Positions 34,935 to 45,373 of a DNA stretch of 64,000 nt are shown here, in pieces; the first letter of the stretch is position 1, and each line of letters starts with the position of its first letter. The stretch spans positions 1,054,001 through 1,118,000 of the forward strand of contig NZ_REFU01000001.1 of the NCBI RefSeq assembly GCF_003688915.1. Direction: 5' to 3'. Below the pieces are notes generated by a model. The model did not search any database, had not been told where the DNA came from, and worked only from the letters and a program-made list of their open reading frames with translations. This DNA is from Rhodococcus sp. SBT000017. GTDB taxonomy: Bacteria > Actinomycetota > Actinomycetes > Mycobacteriales > Mycobacteriaceae. Made by a program: the position numbers and the translations under genes.

Positions 34935-36173
34935 GTGTCACTTAGCTTTCTGGAGCCGCGGTCAGGGCGGACGACCGCCGAGGTAATCAAGTACGCCCTG
35001 TGGCCGATCGCCATCATGACCGTCATCCAGCGCGTGGTGATCAAGGCGGTCAACGGAGACATCACCAACGATTTCAACCCGGTGTACAGCGCCGCCCTGG
35101 CATTCCTCAACCGCCAGCCGGTGTACACGGCGAACTTCGACTCGGTCGATCCGCACTATCTGTACCAACCGAGCGCAACGATGCTGCTCTCCCCCATTGC
35201 ATTCATCGACCCCGAGCGGTCCCGCTGGCTGTTCATCATCGCCAGCACCGTCGCGATTCTGCTGGCGCTGTACATCCTGTTGCGGATCTTCGGATTCCGG
35301 ATCGATTCGGTAGCGGCCCCCGCTCTCCTGCTGGCCGCCTTCGTCAGCGAAACAGTGACCAACACGTTGGTGTTCACCAACTTCAACGGCTTCGTGCTTC
35401 TCGGTGAGGTGGCCTTCCTCGGGTTCCTCCTCCAGCGCAAGGACCTGTCGGCGGGCGTCGCCATGGGTCTGACTCTGGCGATCAAGCCGATGCTCGCGCC
35501 GCTGCTGCTGCTTCCGCTGATGACGCGTCAGTGGAAGGTCTTCATCACCTCGATCGCGATCCCCGTGGTGATGATGGCCATCGCCTGGCCGCTGTCGGTG
35601 GATCCGATGAACTTCATCGATCGGACGCTGCCGTACCTGCTGCAGACCCGCGACTACTTCAACAGCGCTGTCGTCGGTAACGGCCGCTACTACGGTGTTC
35701 CCGAACTCCTCACCCTCGGAATCCGAGCGGTACTGGGAATCATGGTTCTGATCTCGCTGTGGCTGCTCTACCGATACTGCCGCGAGGACCGACTCTTCTT
35801 CTTCGCGACCACCTCGGGCTTGATCCTCACCGCACACTGGCTGTTGGGCTCCCTCGGCCAGATGTACTACTCGATGATGCTGTTCCCGCTGCTGATGACC
35901 GTCGTGCTGAAGAACTCGCTGCTGCGCAACTGGCCGGCCTGGCTCGCGATCTACGGGTTCATGAACTACGACCGATGGCTCTCGGGCCGCTGGATCGAAA
36001 CCGGCCGCGCCTTGGACTACCTCCGCACCACCTTCGGCTGGGCGCTGCTGATCGTCGTCATCTTCGGCGTCCTCGTCGGACGCTATTTCGCCGCTCGAAG
36101 CGAGGGACGACTCGACGACGGAATCGAACCCAGCTACCTGTTGCCGAGCGCTCCACCAGCCAAAACGGCATAG
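34935..36173 (+). CDS. aftC: Arabinofuranosyltransferase AftC-like, GT87
   Basis: Polytopic GT-C enzyme expected to add alpha-1,3 branching arabinofuranose from decaprenylphosphoryl-arabinose onto arabinogalactan and lipoarabinomannan. The 412-residue product has about ten membrane segments; the first loop has NGDITNDFNPVYSAALAFLN with an acidic pair typical of GT-C active sites, followed by DPHYLYQPSATMLLSPIAF. It matches Rv2673 in position. Start GTG with TACCGT exactly 6 bases upstream, so leaderless. Confidence 0.9.
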   Translation: MSLSFLEPRSGRTTAEVIKYALWPIAIMTVIQRVVIKAVNGDITNDFNPVYSAALAFLNRQPVYTANFDSVDPHYLYQPSATMLLSPIAFIDPERSRWLFIIASTVAILLALYILLRIFGFRIDSVAAPALLLAAFVSETVTNTLVFTNFNGFVLLGEVAFLGFLLQRKDLSAGVAMGLTLAIKPMLAPLLLLPLMTRQWKVFITSIAIPVVMMAIAWPLSVDPMNFIDRTLPYLLQTRDYFNSAVVGNGRYYGVPELLTLGIRAVLGIMVLISLWLLYRYCREDRLFFFATTSGLILTAHWLLGSLGQMYYSMMLFPLLMTVVLKNSLLRNWPAWLAIYGFMNYDRWLSGRWIETGRALDYLRTTFGWALLIVVIFGVLVGRYFAARSEGRLDDGIEPSYLLPSAPPAKTA

Positions 36174-36200
36174 CCCGACAAATCGTATTAGCGTGTGAGC

Positions 36201-36629
36201 ATGAGTTCAGCTACCGACAACAATTCCGCCCCGGCCGTCCAGCTCACCGATGCACAGTGGCGCGAGAAGCTGACCCCCGAGGAGTACGCGGTGCTGCGGC
36301 AAGCAGGCACCGAACGCCCCGGCGTCGGCGAATACACCGACACCACCACCGAAGGCATCTACGAATGCCGCGCCTGCGGTGCCGAACTGTTCCGTAGCAC
36401 CGAGAAGTTCGAATCGCACTGCGGCTGGCCGTCCTTCTTCGACCCTGCCGACAGCGAAGCCGTCATCCTCAAAGAGGACACCACGCTCGGAATGCGCCGC
36501 GTCGAGGTCATCTGTCGCACGTGCCACAGCCACCTCGGCCACGTCTTCGAGGGCGAGGGCTACCCCACGCCGACCGACCAGCGGTACTGCATCAACTCGA
36601 TCTCGTTGACGCTCAAGCCTGCATCCTGA
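36201..36629 (+). CDS. msrB: Peptide-methionine (R)-S-oxide reductase MsrB
   Basis: Repairs methionine R-sulfoxide in proteins. The 142-residue product has zinc-binding CRAC and CRTC pairs, the substrate-site text FESHCGWPSFF, and the catalytic Cys in RYCINSISL near the C-terminus. ATG start supported by TAGCGT 6 bases upstream (leaderless); a GTG two codons earlier is also in frame. Position corresponds to Rv2674. Confidence 0.96.
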   Translation: MSSATDNNSAPAVQLTDAQWREKLTPEEYAVLRQAGTERPGVGEYTDTTTEGIYECRACGAELFRSTEKFESHCGWPSFFDPADSEAVILKEDTTLGMRRVEVICRTCHSHLGHVFEGEGYPTPTDQRYCINSISLTLKPAS

Positions 36630-36657
36630 TCGGCGCTGCTCGAGCCATACTGTGAGC

Positions 36658-37116
36658 ATGCGCACTTTCACCTCACCAGAGCAGATCAAAGCCGCCGTCG
36701 GCGAAGACCTGGGAACCAGCGATTGGCTGCAGATCACCCAGGAGCGGGTGAACACCTTCGCCGACGCCACCGGCGATCACCAGTGGATCCACGTCGACGT
36801 CGAGCGGGCGAAGAAGGAAAGCCCGTTCGGCGCACCGATCGCCCACGGATTTCTGAGCCTGTCCCTGGTGTCGATGCTCAACTGGCAGATCTACACCATC
36901 GAGAACACCAAGCTCGGAATCAACTACGGCTCCAACAAGGTTCGCTTCATCAACCCGGTGAAGGTCGGAGCTCACGTACGGCTGCAGACCACCCTCGTCT
37001 CCGCCGAGGAAGTATCCGGTGGAGCACTACAGCTGGTGACGGCGGGAACGTTGCAGATCGAGGGCGAGGACAAGCCCGCGCTCGTCGCCGAGATCATCTC
37101 TCGGGTCGTGTTCTGA
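36658..37116 (+). CDS. MaoC family dehydratase (NodN-like)
   Basis: Single hotdog-fold hydratase, likely acting on enoyl-CoA esters. The 152-residue product has the active-site run FADATGDHQWIHVD and GAPIAHGFLSLSL with the Asp-His pair, then GINYGSNKVRFINPVKVG. ATG 36658 is preceded by CATACT at 6 bases; GTG 36652 is an alternative. The end overlaps the convergent molybdopterin reductase gene by 23 bases. Confidence 0.92.
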   Translation: MRTFTSPEQIKAAVGEDLGTSDWLQITQERVNTFADATGDHQWIHVDVERAKKESPFGAPIAHGFLSLSLVSMLNWQIYTIENTKLGINYGSNKVRFINPVKVGAHVRLQTTLVSAEEVSGGALQLVTAGTLQIEGEDKPALVAEIISRVVF

Positions 37117-39415
37117 CCCCGGACCGAACTGGTGGATCGAACGCGGTGATCGGCGGCAACGGCTCGTCGTAGCGTTCGATCTCCACCAACACGTGCTGAC
37201 CGGTGCACCCCCGCGCGAGCGCCGACGATCCCTCGTCTGCGGTGAGCACGTTCACGCTGCCGTGCACGCACATCGAATTGGGATCGGCCGGATCTTCAGG
37301 GTCGTACCAGGCACCGGTGGACAGCTGAACGACCGACTCGAGCATCGCATCGTCGACGACCACACCGGCCAGGCACGATCCGCGGTCGTTGAACACTCGG
37401 ACGACGTCACCGTCGCACACTCCCCTGGCCGCGGCCGCCGACGAGTGCATTCGTATCGGCTCCCTACCCTGAATCTTCGAGTTACGGCTCACCGCACCGT
37501 GATCGAGCTGACTGTGCAACCTGGTGCGCGGCTGGTTGGCGATCAGGTGCAACGGAAACTGCTCGGCCCTCGGCCCGCCGAGCCATTCCTGTGGCTCGAA
37601 CCACATCGGATGCCCACGGCAGTCCTCGTAGTCGAAGCCCGCCACTGTCGCCGAGAAGATTTCGATCTTCCCGCTCGGGGTGCGCAACGCGTTGCCCACC
37701 GGGTCGCGTCGGAAATCCTCGAAGAACGTCAGATCGTCCTCGGTCTTCATCCGAAACGACCCCTCGCGCCGGAAATTTTCGTATTCCGGAGTATCGACGC
37801 CCCCGGCGCGTAGATAGCCGCGCCACTGCTCGTACAGATGCTCGAGCCACTGCTGCGAGCTACGCCCCTCGGTGAACTGCTCGCCCACACCGAGTTTCGT
37901 CGCCAGCTCGGCGAACGTGTCGTAATCGTCGCGGGAGTCGGCGAATCGCGCGGCGGCCGGGTCCATCGCGACGAGCAAGGGATCGTTGCGCGTGCAGCTC
38001 AGATCCGATCGCTCCAACGACGTGGTCGACGGGACGACGATGTCAGCGTGCTTGGCCATCGGTGTCCAGTACGGGTCGTGCACCACGACTGTGTCGGTTC
38101 TGCCGAGTGCGCGGCGCAGCCGCCCCAGATCCTGGTGGTGGTGGAACGGATTTCCGCCGGCCCAGTAGACGATCTTGATGTCCGGGTAGGTCAATCGCTT
38201 ACCGTCGTAGTCGAATTCACCACCGGGATTCAGCAGCATGTCCGAGACCGCGGCGACCGGAATCAGGTCGGGTACGGGATTGATGCCTTGCGGCAGCGTC
38301 GGCAACGGATACGGCACCGGGGCCAGACCGGGCTCGTTCATCGACCCGTACCCGTGCCCGAATCCTCCGCCCGGAACGCCGATTCCACCGAGCATCGACG
38401 CCAGGGTGACGCCCATCCACGGTGCCTGCTCCCCGTGCCTCGTCCGCTGCAGCGACCAGGTGACCGTCACCATCGTGCGTTTCGACGCCATCTCCCGAGC
38501 GAGATCCGCGATCACCGCGGACTCGATGCCGCAGATCGCAGACGCCCACTGCGGGGTCTTGGGGGTTCCGTCAGTGATACCGAGGAGGTACCGCTCGAAT
38601 TCGGGGTATCCCTCGCAGTACTTCTCCAGAAACGCTGTGTCGTGCAGCTTCTCATCGGCGAGTACGTAGGCCAGAGCCAGCATCATCGCCACGTCGGTAC
38701 CGGGCCGCGGAGCGATCCATCGGGCGTCGCCCGACATGTCGTTGCGCAAGGGACTGACTGTAACTATCTGTCCGCCGCGGGCACGCATCGCGTCGAGCGA
38801 GTCGACGGTCGGATGATCCGACGTACCGCCGTGATTGATGCCGGTGTTCTTCACCGGAACTCCCCCGAATGCCACGAGCAGTTCGGTGTGTGCGGCGATC
38901 ACTTTCCAGGATGTGGAGCGCGAGAACATCTTCCAATGCGCACCGAGAACGTGCGGCATGATGACGCCGGTCGCACCCAGGGAGTAGCTGTGCACCGATC
39001 GGGTGTAACCGCCGATGCAGTTGAGGAAGCGATGCACCTGACTCTGCGCGTGGTGGAAACGTCCGGCACTCGCCCAACCGTACGACCCGCCGTAGATCGC
39101 GTTGTTGCCGAATGTGTCGACGACTCTGCGTAATTCGGCCGCCAGCAGATCGGTGAGCTCGTCCCAGGACACCTCGACGAACTCGTCGCTGCCACGCTTG
39201 TCGGTCGGCCCCGGCCCGTGCTCGAGCCAGCCCCTACGCACTGCCGGGGAGGTGATACGGGATCGATGGGTCACCGACCCGACGAGGTTCCCCAGTACCG
39301 GGGACGGATTTCTGTCGGTCACCTGGGGATGGACGGCAGTGACATCGCGTCCGTCCGACTCGGCCCGAAACATGCCCCAGTGGCCCATGTGCTGGACGCC
39401 GGCCACTCCGGTCAT
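37094..39415 (-). CDS. Molybdopterin-dependent oxidoreductase, biotin/DMSO/TMAO sulfoxide reductase type
   Basis: A 773-residue molybdenum enzyme of the DMSO reductase family, BisC/TorA branch. The Mo-ligand Ser region is visible as GGSYGWASAGRFHHAQSQVHRF, followed by GATGVIMPH. There is no N-terminal Cys cluster for iron-sulfur and no Tat signal, so a cytoplasmic biotin- or methionine-sulfoxide reductase is likely. Other motifs are SLQRTRHGEQAPWMG and IVYWAGGNPFHHHQDL, and the C-terminal cap has NQPRTRLHSQLDHG. It follows the HAD gene by 13 bases at the end of the hem operon. ATG 39388 is an alternative start. Confidence 0.9.
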   Translation of the reverse strand: MTGVAGVQHMGHWGMFRAESDGRDVTAVHPQVTDRNPSPVLGNLVGSVTHRSRITSPAVRRGWLEHGPGPTDKRGSDEFVEVSWDELTDLLAAELRRVVDTFGNNAIYGGSYGWASAGRFHHAQSQVHRFLNCIGGYTRSVHSYSLGATGVIMPHVLGAHWKMFSRSTSWKVIAAHTELLVAFGGVPVKNTGINHGGTSDHPTVDSLDAMRARGGQIVTVSPLRNDMSGDARWIAPRPGTDVAMMLALAYVLADEKLHDTAFLEKYCEGYPEFERYLLGITDGTPKTPQWASAICGIESAVIADLAREMASKRTMVTVTWSLQRTRHGEQAPWMGVTLASMLGGIGVPGGGFGHGYGSMNEPGLAPVPYPLPTLPQGINPVPDLIPVAAVSDMLLNPGGEFDYDGKRLTYPDIKIVYWAGGNPFHHHQDLGRLRRALGRTDTVVVHDPYWTPMAKHADIVVPSTTSLERSDLSCTRNDPLLVAMDPAAARFADSRDDYDTFAELATKLGVGEQFTEGRSSQQWLEHLYEQWRGYLRAGGVDTPEYENFRREGSFRMKTEDDLTFFEDFRRDPVGNALRTPSGKIEIFSATVAGFDYEDCRGHPMWFEPQEWLGGPRAEQFPLHLIANQPRTRLHSQLDHGAVSRNSKIQGREPIRMHSSAAAARGVCDGDVVRVFNDRGSCLAGVVVDDAMLESVVQLSTGAWYDPEDPADPNSMCVHGSVNVLTADEGSSALARGCTGQHVLVEIERYDEPLPPITAFDPPVRSGVRTRPER

Positions 39416-39428
39416 CGAACCACCCCGG

Positions 39429-40133
39429 TCATCGAATTCCGAAGGCGCTCAACGCTGCCAGCAGTGCATCGGGCCGCTGCGCCGTCGGCACCGGATCCAC
39501 GAGAGCGAAGCTGCATCCGATCTCCTGCGCCGCACCGTCGGCCTCGGCACTGTCGCCCACCATCAACGTCCGGGAGGGATCGACGCCCAAGGCCGCGACC
39601 GCGTGCCGGAAGATCTCCGGTTGCGGTTTGACGTGACCGACCTCGAACGAGAGCACGAAGTGATCGACATACCGATCGAGATCGCGATCAACGAAGGCAG
39701 GCCGGATATCGAACGCGATGTTGCTGAGCACACCGACCCGAACCGACTCGTGCGCAAGTCTTTTCAGCACCGCCCCGGTGTCCGGATACGGCGTCCACGA
39801 GTCTGCGTCGATCACGCGGCCGTACACCGACTCGGCCTGCTGTGGGTCGGTGACACCGGACTGAGCCAGCACGTGCAGATACGCCTGTCGGTGCAGCGCT
39901 GGGTCGAGGTCTCGGTGTCGCCAGGCATGACGCGTCGCGTCGTCGAACTCGACCGTCTCCCCCACCGGCGCGGTCATCCGACGCATCAGTTCCGCAGCTC
40001 CGGCACCGTCGACGGGGGTGCCGTCGGCATCGTGGACGCCGTCGAACCAGGAGGGGTGTTCCTCGAGCCTGAACAACGTGCCCGAGAAGTCGAACAGGAC
40101 GGCCTCGATCGTGGGTGTGCCCGTCGTCGTCAC
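39429..40133 (-). CDS. HAD family hydrolase
   Basis: A 234-residue HAD phosphatase-like protein. Motif I is FDFSGTL, with the nucleophile Asp but Ser instead of the usual second Asp. Motif II is SNIAFD, motif III is the Lys in VKPQPEIF, and motif IV is [10 protein letters not shown]. An inserted helical cap lies at about residues 20-110. The GTG overlaps the hemQ stop by 4 bases, so it is translated with the heme genes; whether it serves them is unknown. Confidence 0.88.
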   Translation of the reverse strand: MTTTGTPTIEAVLFDFSGTLFRLEEHPSWFDGVHDADGTPVDGAGAAELMRRMTAPVGETVEFDDATRHAWRHRDLDPALHRQAYLHVLAQSGVTDPQQAESVYGRVIDADSWTPYPDTGAVLKRLAHESVRVGVLSNIAFDIRPAFVDRDLDRYVDHFVLSFEVGHVKPQPEIFRHAVAALGVDPSRTLMVGDSAEADGAAQEIGCSFALVDPVPTAQRPDALLAALSAFGIR

Positions 40134-40825
40134 GGCAGGGATTCGACGAGCGCGTCCACCTCGACCCGAGGGCCGGTGAAGAACGGGGTTTCCTCGCGTA
40201 CGTGTCGCCTCGCCTCGGTGGCCCGCAGGTCACGCATCAGGTCCACGATGCGATCGAGTTCGGGGGCTTCGAAGGCCAGGATCCACTCGTAGTCGCCGAG
40301 TGCGAACGACGGCACGGTGTTCGCCCGCACGTCCTTGTAGCCACGTGCAGCCATACCGTGATCGGCGAGCATCGTGCGGCGCTCGTCGTCGGGCAGCAGG
40401 TACCAATCGATCGACCGCACGAACGGGTAGACGCAGATGTACGCGCCCGGATCCTCACCGGCGATGAAGGCCGGGACGTGGCTCTTGTTGAACTCGGCCG
40501 GGCGGTGCAGCGCGGTGTTGCTCCACACCGGAGTGCTCGCCTTGCCCAGCGCGGTGGTGCGACGGAAATCGGAATACGTCGCCTGCAGGTCCTCGATGCG
40601 CTCGGCGTGTGTCCACACCATGAAGTCGGCGTCGGCGCGCATGCCGGCGATGTCGTAGACCCCGCGCACCGCAACGCCCTTGTCTTCACGACCTTCGAAG
40701 AACACCTTCGCTTCCTTGGCGGCCGCGGCCCGATCCTCGCCCAGAACACCGGGTGTGACCTTGTAGACCGAGAACATCAAGTAACGAAGAGTCGAATTGA
40801 GCGCTGAGTAATCGAGGCGTGCCAT
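40130..40825 (-). CDS. hemQ: Coproheme decarboxylase HemQ
   Basis: Chlorite-dismutase-fold enzyme that oxidatively decarboxylates iron-coproporphyrin to heme in Gram-positive bacteria. The 231-residue product has [34 protein letters not shown] and the conserved [37 protein letters not shown] in pieces, then [24 protein letters not shown]. It follows hemY by 4 bases. The order hemE-hemY-hemQ matches Rv2678c-Rv2676c. Confidence 0.96.
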   Translation of the reverse strand: MARLDYSALNSTLRYLMFSVYKVTPGVLGEDRAAAAKEAKVFFEGREDKGVAVRGVYDIAGMRADADFMVWTHAERIEDLQATYSDFRRTTALGKASTPVWSNTALHRPAEFNKSHVPAFIAGEDPGAYICVYPFVRSIDWYLLPDDERRTMLADHGMAARGYKDVRANTVPSFALGDYEWILAFEAPELDRIVDLMRDLRATEARRHVREETPFFTGPRVEVDALVESLP

Positions 40826-40829
40826 GGCC

Positions 40830-42185
40830 CTATCGTGCCACTTCGATCAGACGGGCGGCAGCGGTGGTGGCGGACGCAATACACGCGGGCACCCCGACGC
40901 CGCGCTGCCAGGCCCCGGTGACCTCGAGGCCGGGTAGGTCTGCGACTCCGGCCTCGATGGCGGCCACGCGATCGAGGTGCCCCGGCGCGTACTGCGGCAG
41001 GCCTCCCGGCCAGCGCTGCACGGTCGCAGCGAGCGGCTGCGCATCGATGTTCGCCACCGCCGCGAGGTCGTTCAGCGCCGTCTCGATCGACTCCGCGTCG
41101 GATCGGTCCGAGGCCGTGGTGTCACCGAATCGGCCGAGCGAGGCCCGCAGCAGTACCGCGTCACGCTCGCCGAGGTGCGGCCACTTGCGGCTCGACAGGG
41201 TGAATGCCTTGACGTCCAAGCCCGCGTCCGTGGCCACCAGGATTCCCGAATTCTGCGGCAGCTCCGTCGTCTTGGGGAAAGCGAGCGCGACGACGACCGA
41301 GGACGCCAGTTCTATGTCGCCTGCGGCCTGCGACGCCGCGGGCGCCACCTCGGCGATGAGCCGACCGAGAATCGGCGCAGGGACCGCCAGCACCACTCCG
41401 TCGACGAGTCCGAGTCCATCGACGAACCAGCCGGCGGCCTCGCAGCGGATCTCCTCGACACCTGCTCCGACGACCGTCCTGGCATCGGTCGCAGCGACGA
41501 GTGCATCGAGCAACACCGCATAACCGTCGCGCAGCCCGCCGAACACCGGTCCCGGCGACGGCGTGGGCAGTGCAGCCCGCACGGCCTCGGTCAAGTTCGC
41601 CGCTCCGGCGTCCAACGCGGTAGCCAACGTGGGCAGTGCCGCGCGGACGCCGATCGAAGTCGACGAAGCGGAGTACACGCCGCCGAGCAACGGATCGACC
41701 GAACGGCGCACCACCTGGGAGCCGAACCTGGAGCCCACGAGATCGGCCACACTCACGTCCGAACCCGCCGTCCATGCGAAGGGCCGCGCGGTCTCGGTCT
41801 CGATGAGGTGCAGGTCTTCGGGGTCCACCAGATCTCGTACCGAATCGGCGGACGACGGGATGCCCATCAGAGTGCCGAGCGGGAGCGCGTGCGTTCGACC
41901 GCCGGAGAAGACGAGCGGACGCACCGGTGCCGGATACACCAGCTGATCCGACAGACCGAGCTCGGCGAGCAGTGCCGGCACCTCCGGACGTCGACCGATG
42001 AAGGCCTCCGCACCGACGTCGAGCGAGTCCGTGCCGACCGGGGTGGTGCGCAGCGTGCCGCCGATGCGAGACGAGGCCTCGACCAGAGTGATCTCGGCAT
42101 TCGGGCCGCAGGACTGCCGAAGGCGATACGCCGCGACGAGGCCGGAGATTCCGCCGCCGACCACGGCATATCGCCGCACCGTCAC
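40830..42185 (-). CDS. hemY: Coproporphyrinogen III oxidase (HemY/CgoX)
   Basis: FAD enzyme that oxidises coproporphyrinogen III to coproporphyrin III in the branch used by actinobacteria; older annotations call it protoporphyrinogen oxidase. The 451-residue product has the FAD motif [15 protein letters not shown] at the start, [22 protein letters not shown], and the C-terminal FAD segment [20 protein letters not shown] overlaps the hemE stop by 4 bases. Confidence 0.95.
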   Translation of the reverse strand: MTVRRYAVVGGGISGLVAAYRLRQSCGPNAEITLVEASSRIGGTLRTTPVGTDSLDVGAEAFIGRRPEVPALLAELGLSDQLVYPAPVRPLVFSGGRTHALPLGTLMGIPSSADSVRDLVDPEDLHLIETETARPFAWTAGSDVSVADLVGSRFGSQVVRRSVDPLLGGVYSASSTSIGVRAALPTLATALDAGAANLTEAVRAALPTPSPGPVFGGLRDGYAVLLDALVAATDARTVVGAGVEEIRCEAAGWFVDGLGLVDGVVLAVPAPILGRLIAEVAPAASQAAGDIELASSVVVALAFPKTTELPQNSGILVATDAGLDVKAFTLSSRKWPHLGERDAVLLRASLGRFGDTTASDRSDAESIETALNDLAAVANIDAQPLAATVQRWPGGLPQYAPGHLDRVAAIEAGVADLPGLEVTGAWQRGVGVPACIASATTAAARLIEVAR

Positions 42186-43255
42186 AACGAATGCACCAGC
42201 GACACCACTCGCGTCAGAATCTCGGGATCGGTATCGGGAAGCACTCCGTGTCCGAGGTTGAACACATGTCCCCGCGCACCGGCCGCCACCGCGCGGTCTG
42301 CCTCGGCGGCAATGCGTCGAACTTCCGTCTCCACGGCATCCCAGCCCGCGAACAGCACCGCTGGATCGAGATTGCCCTGCAGAGCTTTGCCGTTGCCGAC
42401 ACGATGCACGGCGTCGTCGAGTGGGATCCGCCAGTCGACGCCGACCACATCGGCACCGGCCTCACCCATCGCCCCGAGCAACTCTCCGGTTCCGACGCCG
42501 AAGTGGATCTTCGGCACTCCGGCCGAGGACACTGTCTCGAACACTCTCTGCGAGTGTGGCAAGACGTATTCGCGGTAGTCGGCGAGGGACAACGCACCCG
42601 CCCAGGAGTCGAACACCTGCACTGCGTCGACGCCTGCGGCCAGCTGAGCCTGCAGGAAGGTGATCGTCGTGGTGGCCAGTGCGTCGAGCAGGGCGTGCCA
42701 GGTGGCCGGATCGGACCGCATGAGTGCCTTGGTCTTCTCGTGATTGCGACTCGGGCCGCCCTCGACCAGATACGACGCGAGGGTGAACGGTGCGCCTGCG
42801 AAACCGATGAGCGGTGTACCGGCGAGTTCGCGGGTGAGGATCCGTACTGCATCGGCCACCGGCTCCACCTGATCGGAAGTCAGGACGGGAAGTGCGGCTA
42901 CGTCGGCAGCCGACCGCACCGGCTGCGCGACGACCGGTCCGGTGCCTGCGACGATGTCGAGATCGATACCGGCGGCCTTGAGCGGAACAACGATGTCCGA
43001 GAACAGGATTGCCGCGTCCACGTCGTGCCGACGAAAAGGCTGCAGGGTGATCTCGGCGACGAGGTCGGGTCGGAAGCACGAATCCAACATGCCGATGCCG
43101 GCGCGAATCTTGCGGTACTCGGGCAGCGACCTACCCGCCTGGCGCATAAACCACACCGGCCGACGCGAGGGAGCTCGACCGGCGATCGCGGCCAGGAACG
43201 GCGCGTCCGGGAGTTCTCGACGGGCGGGGGCTGTGGCGTGCAGTTCGGCGTTCAT
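42182..43255 (-). CDS. hemE: Uroporphyrinogen decarboxylase HemE
   Basis: Converts uroporphyrinogen III to coproporphyrinogen III by removing four carboxyl groups. The 357-residue TIM barrel has the signature [16 protein letters not shown] near residue 32, the catalytic Asp in [25 protein letters not shown], and [26 protein letters not shown] near the C-terminus. First gene of hemE-hemY-hemQ-HAD-reductase on the minus strand; divergent from the DUF3000 gene. Confidence 0.97.
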   Translation of the reverse strand: MNAELHATAPARRELPDAPFLAAIAGRAPSRRPVWFMRQAGRSLPEYRKIRAGIGMLDSCFRPDLVAEITLQPFRRHDVDAAILFSDIVVPLKAAGIDLDIVAGTGPVVAQPVRSAADVAALPVLTSDQVEPVADAVRILTRELAGTPLIGFAGAPFTLASYLVEGGPSRNHEKTKALMRSDPATWHALLDALATTTITFLQAQLAAGVDAVQVFDSWAGALSLADYREYVLPHSQRVFETVSSAGVPKIHFGVGTGELLGAMGEAGADVVGVDWRIPLDDAVHRVGNGKALQGNLDPAVLFAGWDAVETEVRRIAAEADRAVAAGARGHVFNLGHGVLPDTDPEILTRVVSLVHSL

Positions 43256-43380
43256 CGGGTTCCATGCTGCCACGCGTCGGTAAAGCTCCTGCCACCAAGG
43301 GCGACACACCCACTTCGGTTCCATCACGGCTCGGCGCGCCTCCGCCTGAGCGCAACGTGACGCGTCTAACGTCCGGTGAC

Positions 43381-43980
43381 GTGACCGAATCCCAATCCAC
43401 CGCCGAACCCGCGCCGTTCCGCGCCGCCATCGACGCGATGCATCGGGCTCAGGTACACCCGGCGATCGAAATCGGTCCGATCCGGCCGCCGCAGCGTCTC
43501 GCCCCCTACAGCTACGCGATCGGTGCCGAGGTCAAGCATCCCGACTCCGACCAGGTAGACGAACAGAGCGACGGCGACGCCTTCGGCCGCCTGATCCTGC
43601 TGTACGACCCCGACGGTGCCGAGGCCTGGAACGGCACCCTTCGACTGGTCGCGTACATCCAGGCTGACGTCGACGAATCCCTCGCCGACGATCCCCTGCT
43701 CCCCGAGGTCGGGTGGAGTTGGCTGGTCGACGCGCTGGAGTCACGGTCGGAGCCGCTCAACGCACTCGGCGGCACGGTCACCTCGACCAGCTCGGTGCGC
43801 TACGGCGACATCGCCGGGCCACCGAAGGCCCATCAGCTCGAACTGCGCGCCTCGTGGACGGCCACGTCCGAGGACCTCTCGACGCACGTCGAGGCGTTCT
43901 GCGAGGTGCTCGCCTACGCGGCCGGTCTACCGCCGGCGGGCATCACCACCCTCGGTCAGCGCAGTTCCAGCCGGACATAG
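43381..43980 (+). CDS. DUF3000 family protein
   Basis: A 199-residue protein of a conserved actinobacterial family (Rv2680 position) with no known role. Typical segments are [39 protein letters not shown] in pieces, [17 protein letters not shown], and [12 protein letters not shown] chose GTG 43381 since TAACGT lies 8 bases upstream (leaderless) and relatives begin near here; the frame is open 39 codons further back. Together with the RNase D-like gene it forms a conserved pair. Confidence 0.88.
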   Translation: MTESQSTAEPAPFRAAIDAMHRAQVHPAIEIGPIRPPQRLAPYSYAIGAEVKHPDSDQVDEQSDGDAFGRLILLYDPDGAEAWNGTLRLVAYIQADVDESLADDPLLPEVGWSWLVDALESRSEPLNALGGTVTSTSSVRYGDIAGPPKAHQLELRASWTATSEDLSTHVEAFCEVLAYAAGLPPAGITTLGQRSSSRT

Positions 43981-44020
43981 TGGACGGTCCCTCGACCCGC
44001 AGGGCTTAGAGTCACATCTC

Positions 44021-45301
44021 ATGTCAGCCGAGAGTTCTCCCGAGACCACGCCGGACGACGAGGCGAACGAGCCTGTCGCCGTTCCGCTACTGGCCCCGGC
44101 TGACGGCGTACCCGACGTGGTCGACACACCGGACGCAGTGCGCTCGGCTGCCGCTCTGCTCGCCGCAGGTCACGGCCCCCTCGCCGTCGACGCCGAACGC
44201 GCCTCCGGCTTCCGCTACTCCCAGCGCGCCTACCTGCTGCAGTTCCGTCGCCGCGGCGCAGGCACGGTTCTGCTCGATCCGATCCCGGTCACCGGCGACC
44301 TCGCTCCGCTCGCCGAGGTGATCAACCCGCTCGAATGGGTACTGCACTCCGCCGATCAGGACCTACCGGGACTCGCCGAACTCGGCCTGATACCCGACAC
44401 GCTCTACGACACCGAACTGGCAGGACGCCTCGCCGGATTCGACCGAGTCGGACTCGGTGCCATCGTCGAACGCACGCTCGGACTGGCCCTGCAGAAAGGC
44501 CACGGGGCCGCCGACTGGTCCACCCGCCCCCTGCCCGACACCTGGCTCAACTACGCCGCGCTCGACGTCGAGGTTCTACTCGAACTGCGCGACGCGATGG
44601 CCGAGGAGCTCGAACAACAGGGCAAGACGGAATGGGCAGCACAGGAATTCGCCCACATCCTCACCCTCGGGCCGCCCAAACCCAAGACCGACAGATGGCG
44701 TCGGACATCGGGGATCCATGCGATCAAATCTCCCCGCACCCTCGCTGCCGTTCGCGAGCTGTGGACCACGCGAGACGAATTGGCGGCCAAGCGTGATGTG
44801 GCACCGAGCCGGGTGCTGCCAGACTCGGCGATCGTGGCGGCGGCAACAGCGGACCCGAAATCCTCGCGGGAGCTCGAGCAACTGCCGGTCTTCGGCGGTC
44901 CCCGTCAACGCAGATCGTCCCGATTGTGGGCCTCGGCCCTGACCCGTGCACGGGCGCTTCCGACCTCCGAATTACCTTCGATGGCAGCCTCTTTCGACGG
45001 TCCACCGCCGGTCAATCGGTGGGCTCGCCGCGATCCCGATGCAGCAGCGCGACTCGCCGACGTTCGAGCCGCAATGACCGCGCTCAGCGAATCGGTTGCA
45101 GTACCGGTCGAGAATTTGTTGATGCCGGATCTGCTGCGCCGCCTGGTGTGGGATTGGCAGAGTCCGACCGATCCCGACGTCGACCCTGCCGAGCTGATCG
45201 ACGCCCGACTGGCCGAGGGCGCGGCCCGACCCTGGCAGCGGACGCTGGTGGTGCCGGTACTGGCGAAGGCACTACACCCTTCCCAAGTTACCGACGGGTA
45301 A
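44021..45301 (+). CDS. RNase D-like 3'-5' exonuclease with HRDC domain
   Basis: A 426-residue ribonuclease D type protein (Rv2681 position). DEDDy exonuclease motifs: LAVDAERASG, VLHSADQDLPGL and LNYAALDVEVLLEL, the last with Tyr and Asp. HRDC domain text follows at about 210-290 (IKSPRTLAAVRELWTTRDELAAKRD). The C-terminal domain is specific to actinobacteria. ATG with TAGAGT 8 bases upstream. The last bases of the gene form part of a palindrome in front of fadA. Confidence 0.92.
   Translation: MSAESSPETTPDDEANEPVAVPLLAPADGVPDVVDTPDAVRSAAALLAAGHGPLAVDAERASGFRYSQRAYLLQFRRRGAGTVLLDPIPVTGDLAPLAEVINPLEWVLHSADQDLPGLAELGLIPDTLYDTELAGRLAGFDRVGLGAIVERTLGLALQKGHGAADWSTRPLPDTWLNYAALDVEVLLELRDAMAEELEQQGKTEWAAQEFAHILTLGPPKPKTDRWRRTSGIHAIKSPRTLAAVRELWTTRDELAAKRDVAPSRVLPDSAIVAAATADPKSSRELEQLPVFGGPRQRRSSRLWASALTRARALPTSELPSMAASFDGPPPVNRWARRDPDAAARLADVRAAMTALSESVAVPVENLLMPDLLRRLVWDWQSPTDPDVDPAELIDARLAEGAARPWQRTLVVPVLAKALHPSQVTDG
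45288..45301. promoter_or_regulatory. Palindromic operator upstream of fadA
   Basis: TTACC-GACG-GGTAA, a perfect inverted repeat about 72 bases before the fadA start, overlapping the stop of the RNase D gene. The size and symmetry suit a TetR-type regulator of fatty-acid degradation. Which regulator binds is not shown. Confidence 0.45.
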
Positions 45302-45373
45302 TACCGGCTACAGTAGGACACGCGTCCGGGCACCCGGGCGAGTCGTCCGCATCTGTCGGGAGGATCCAAAAGC

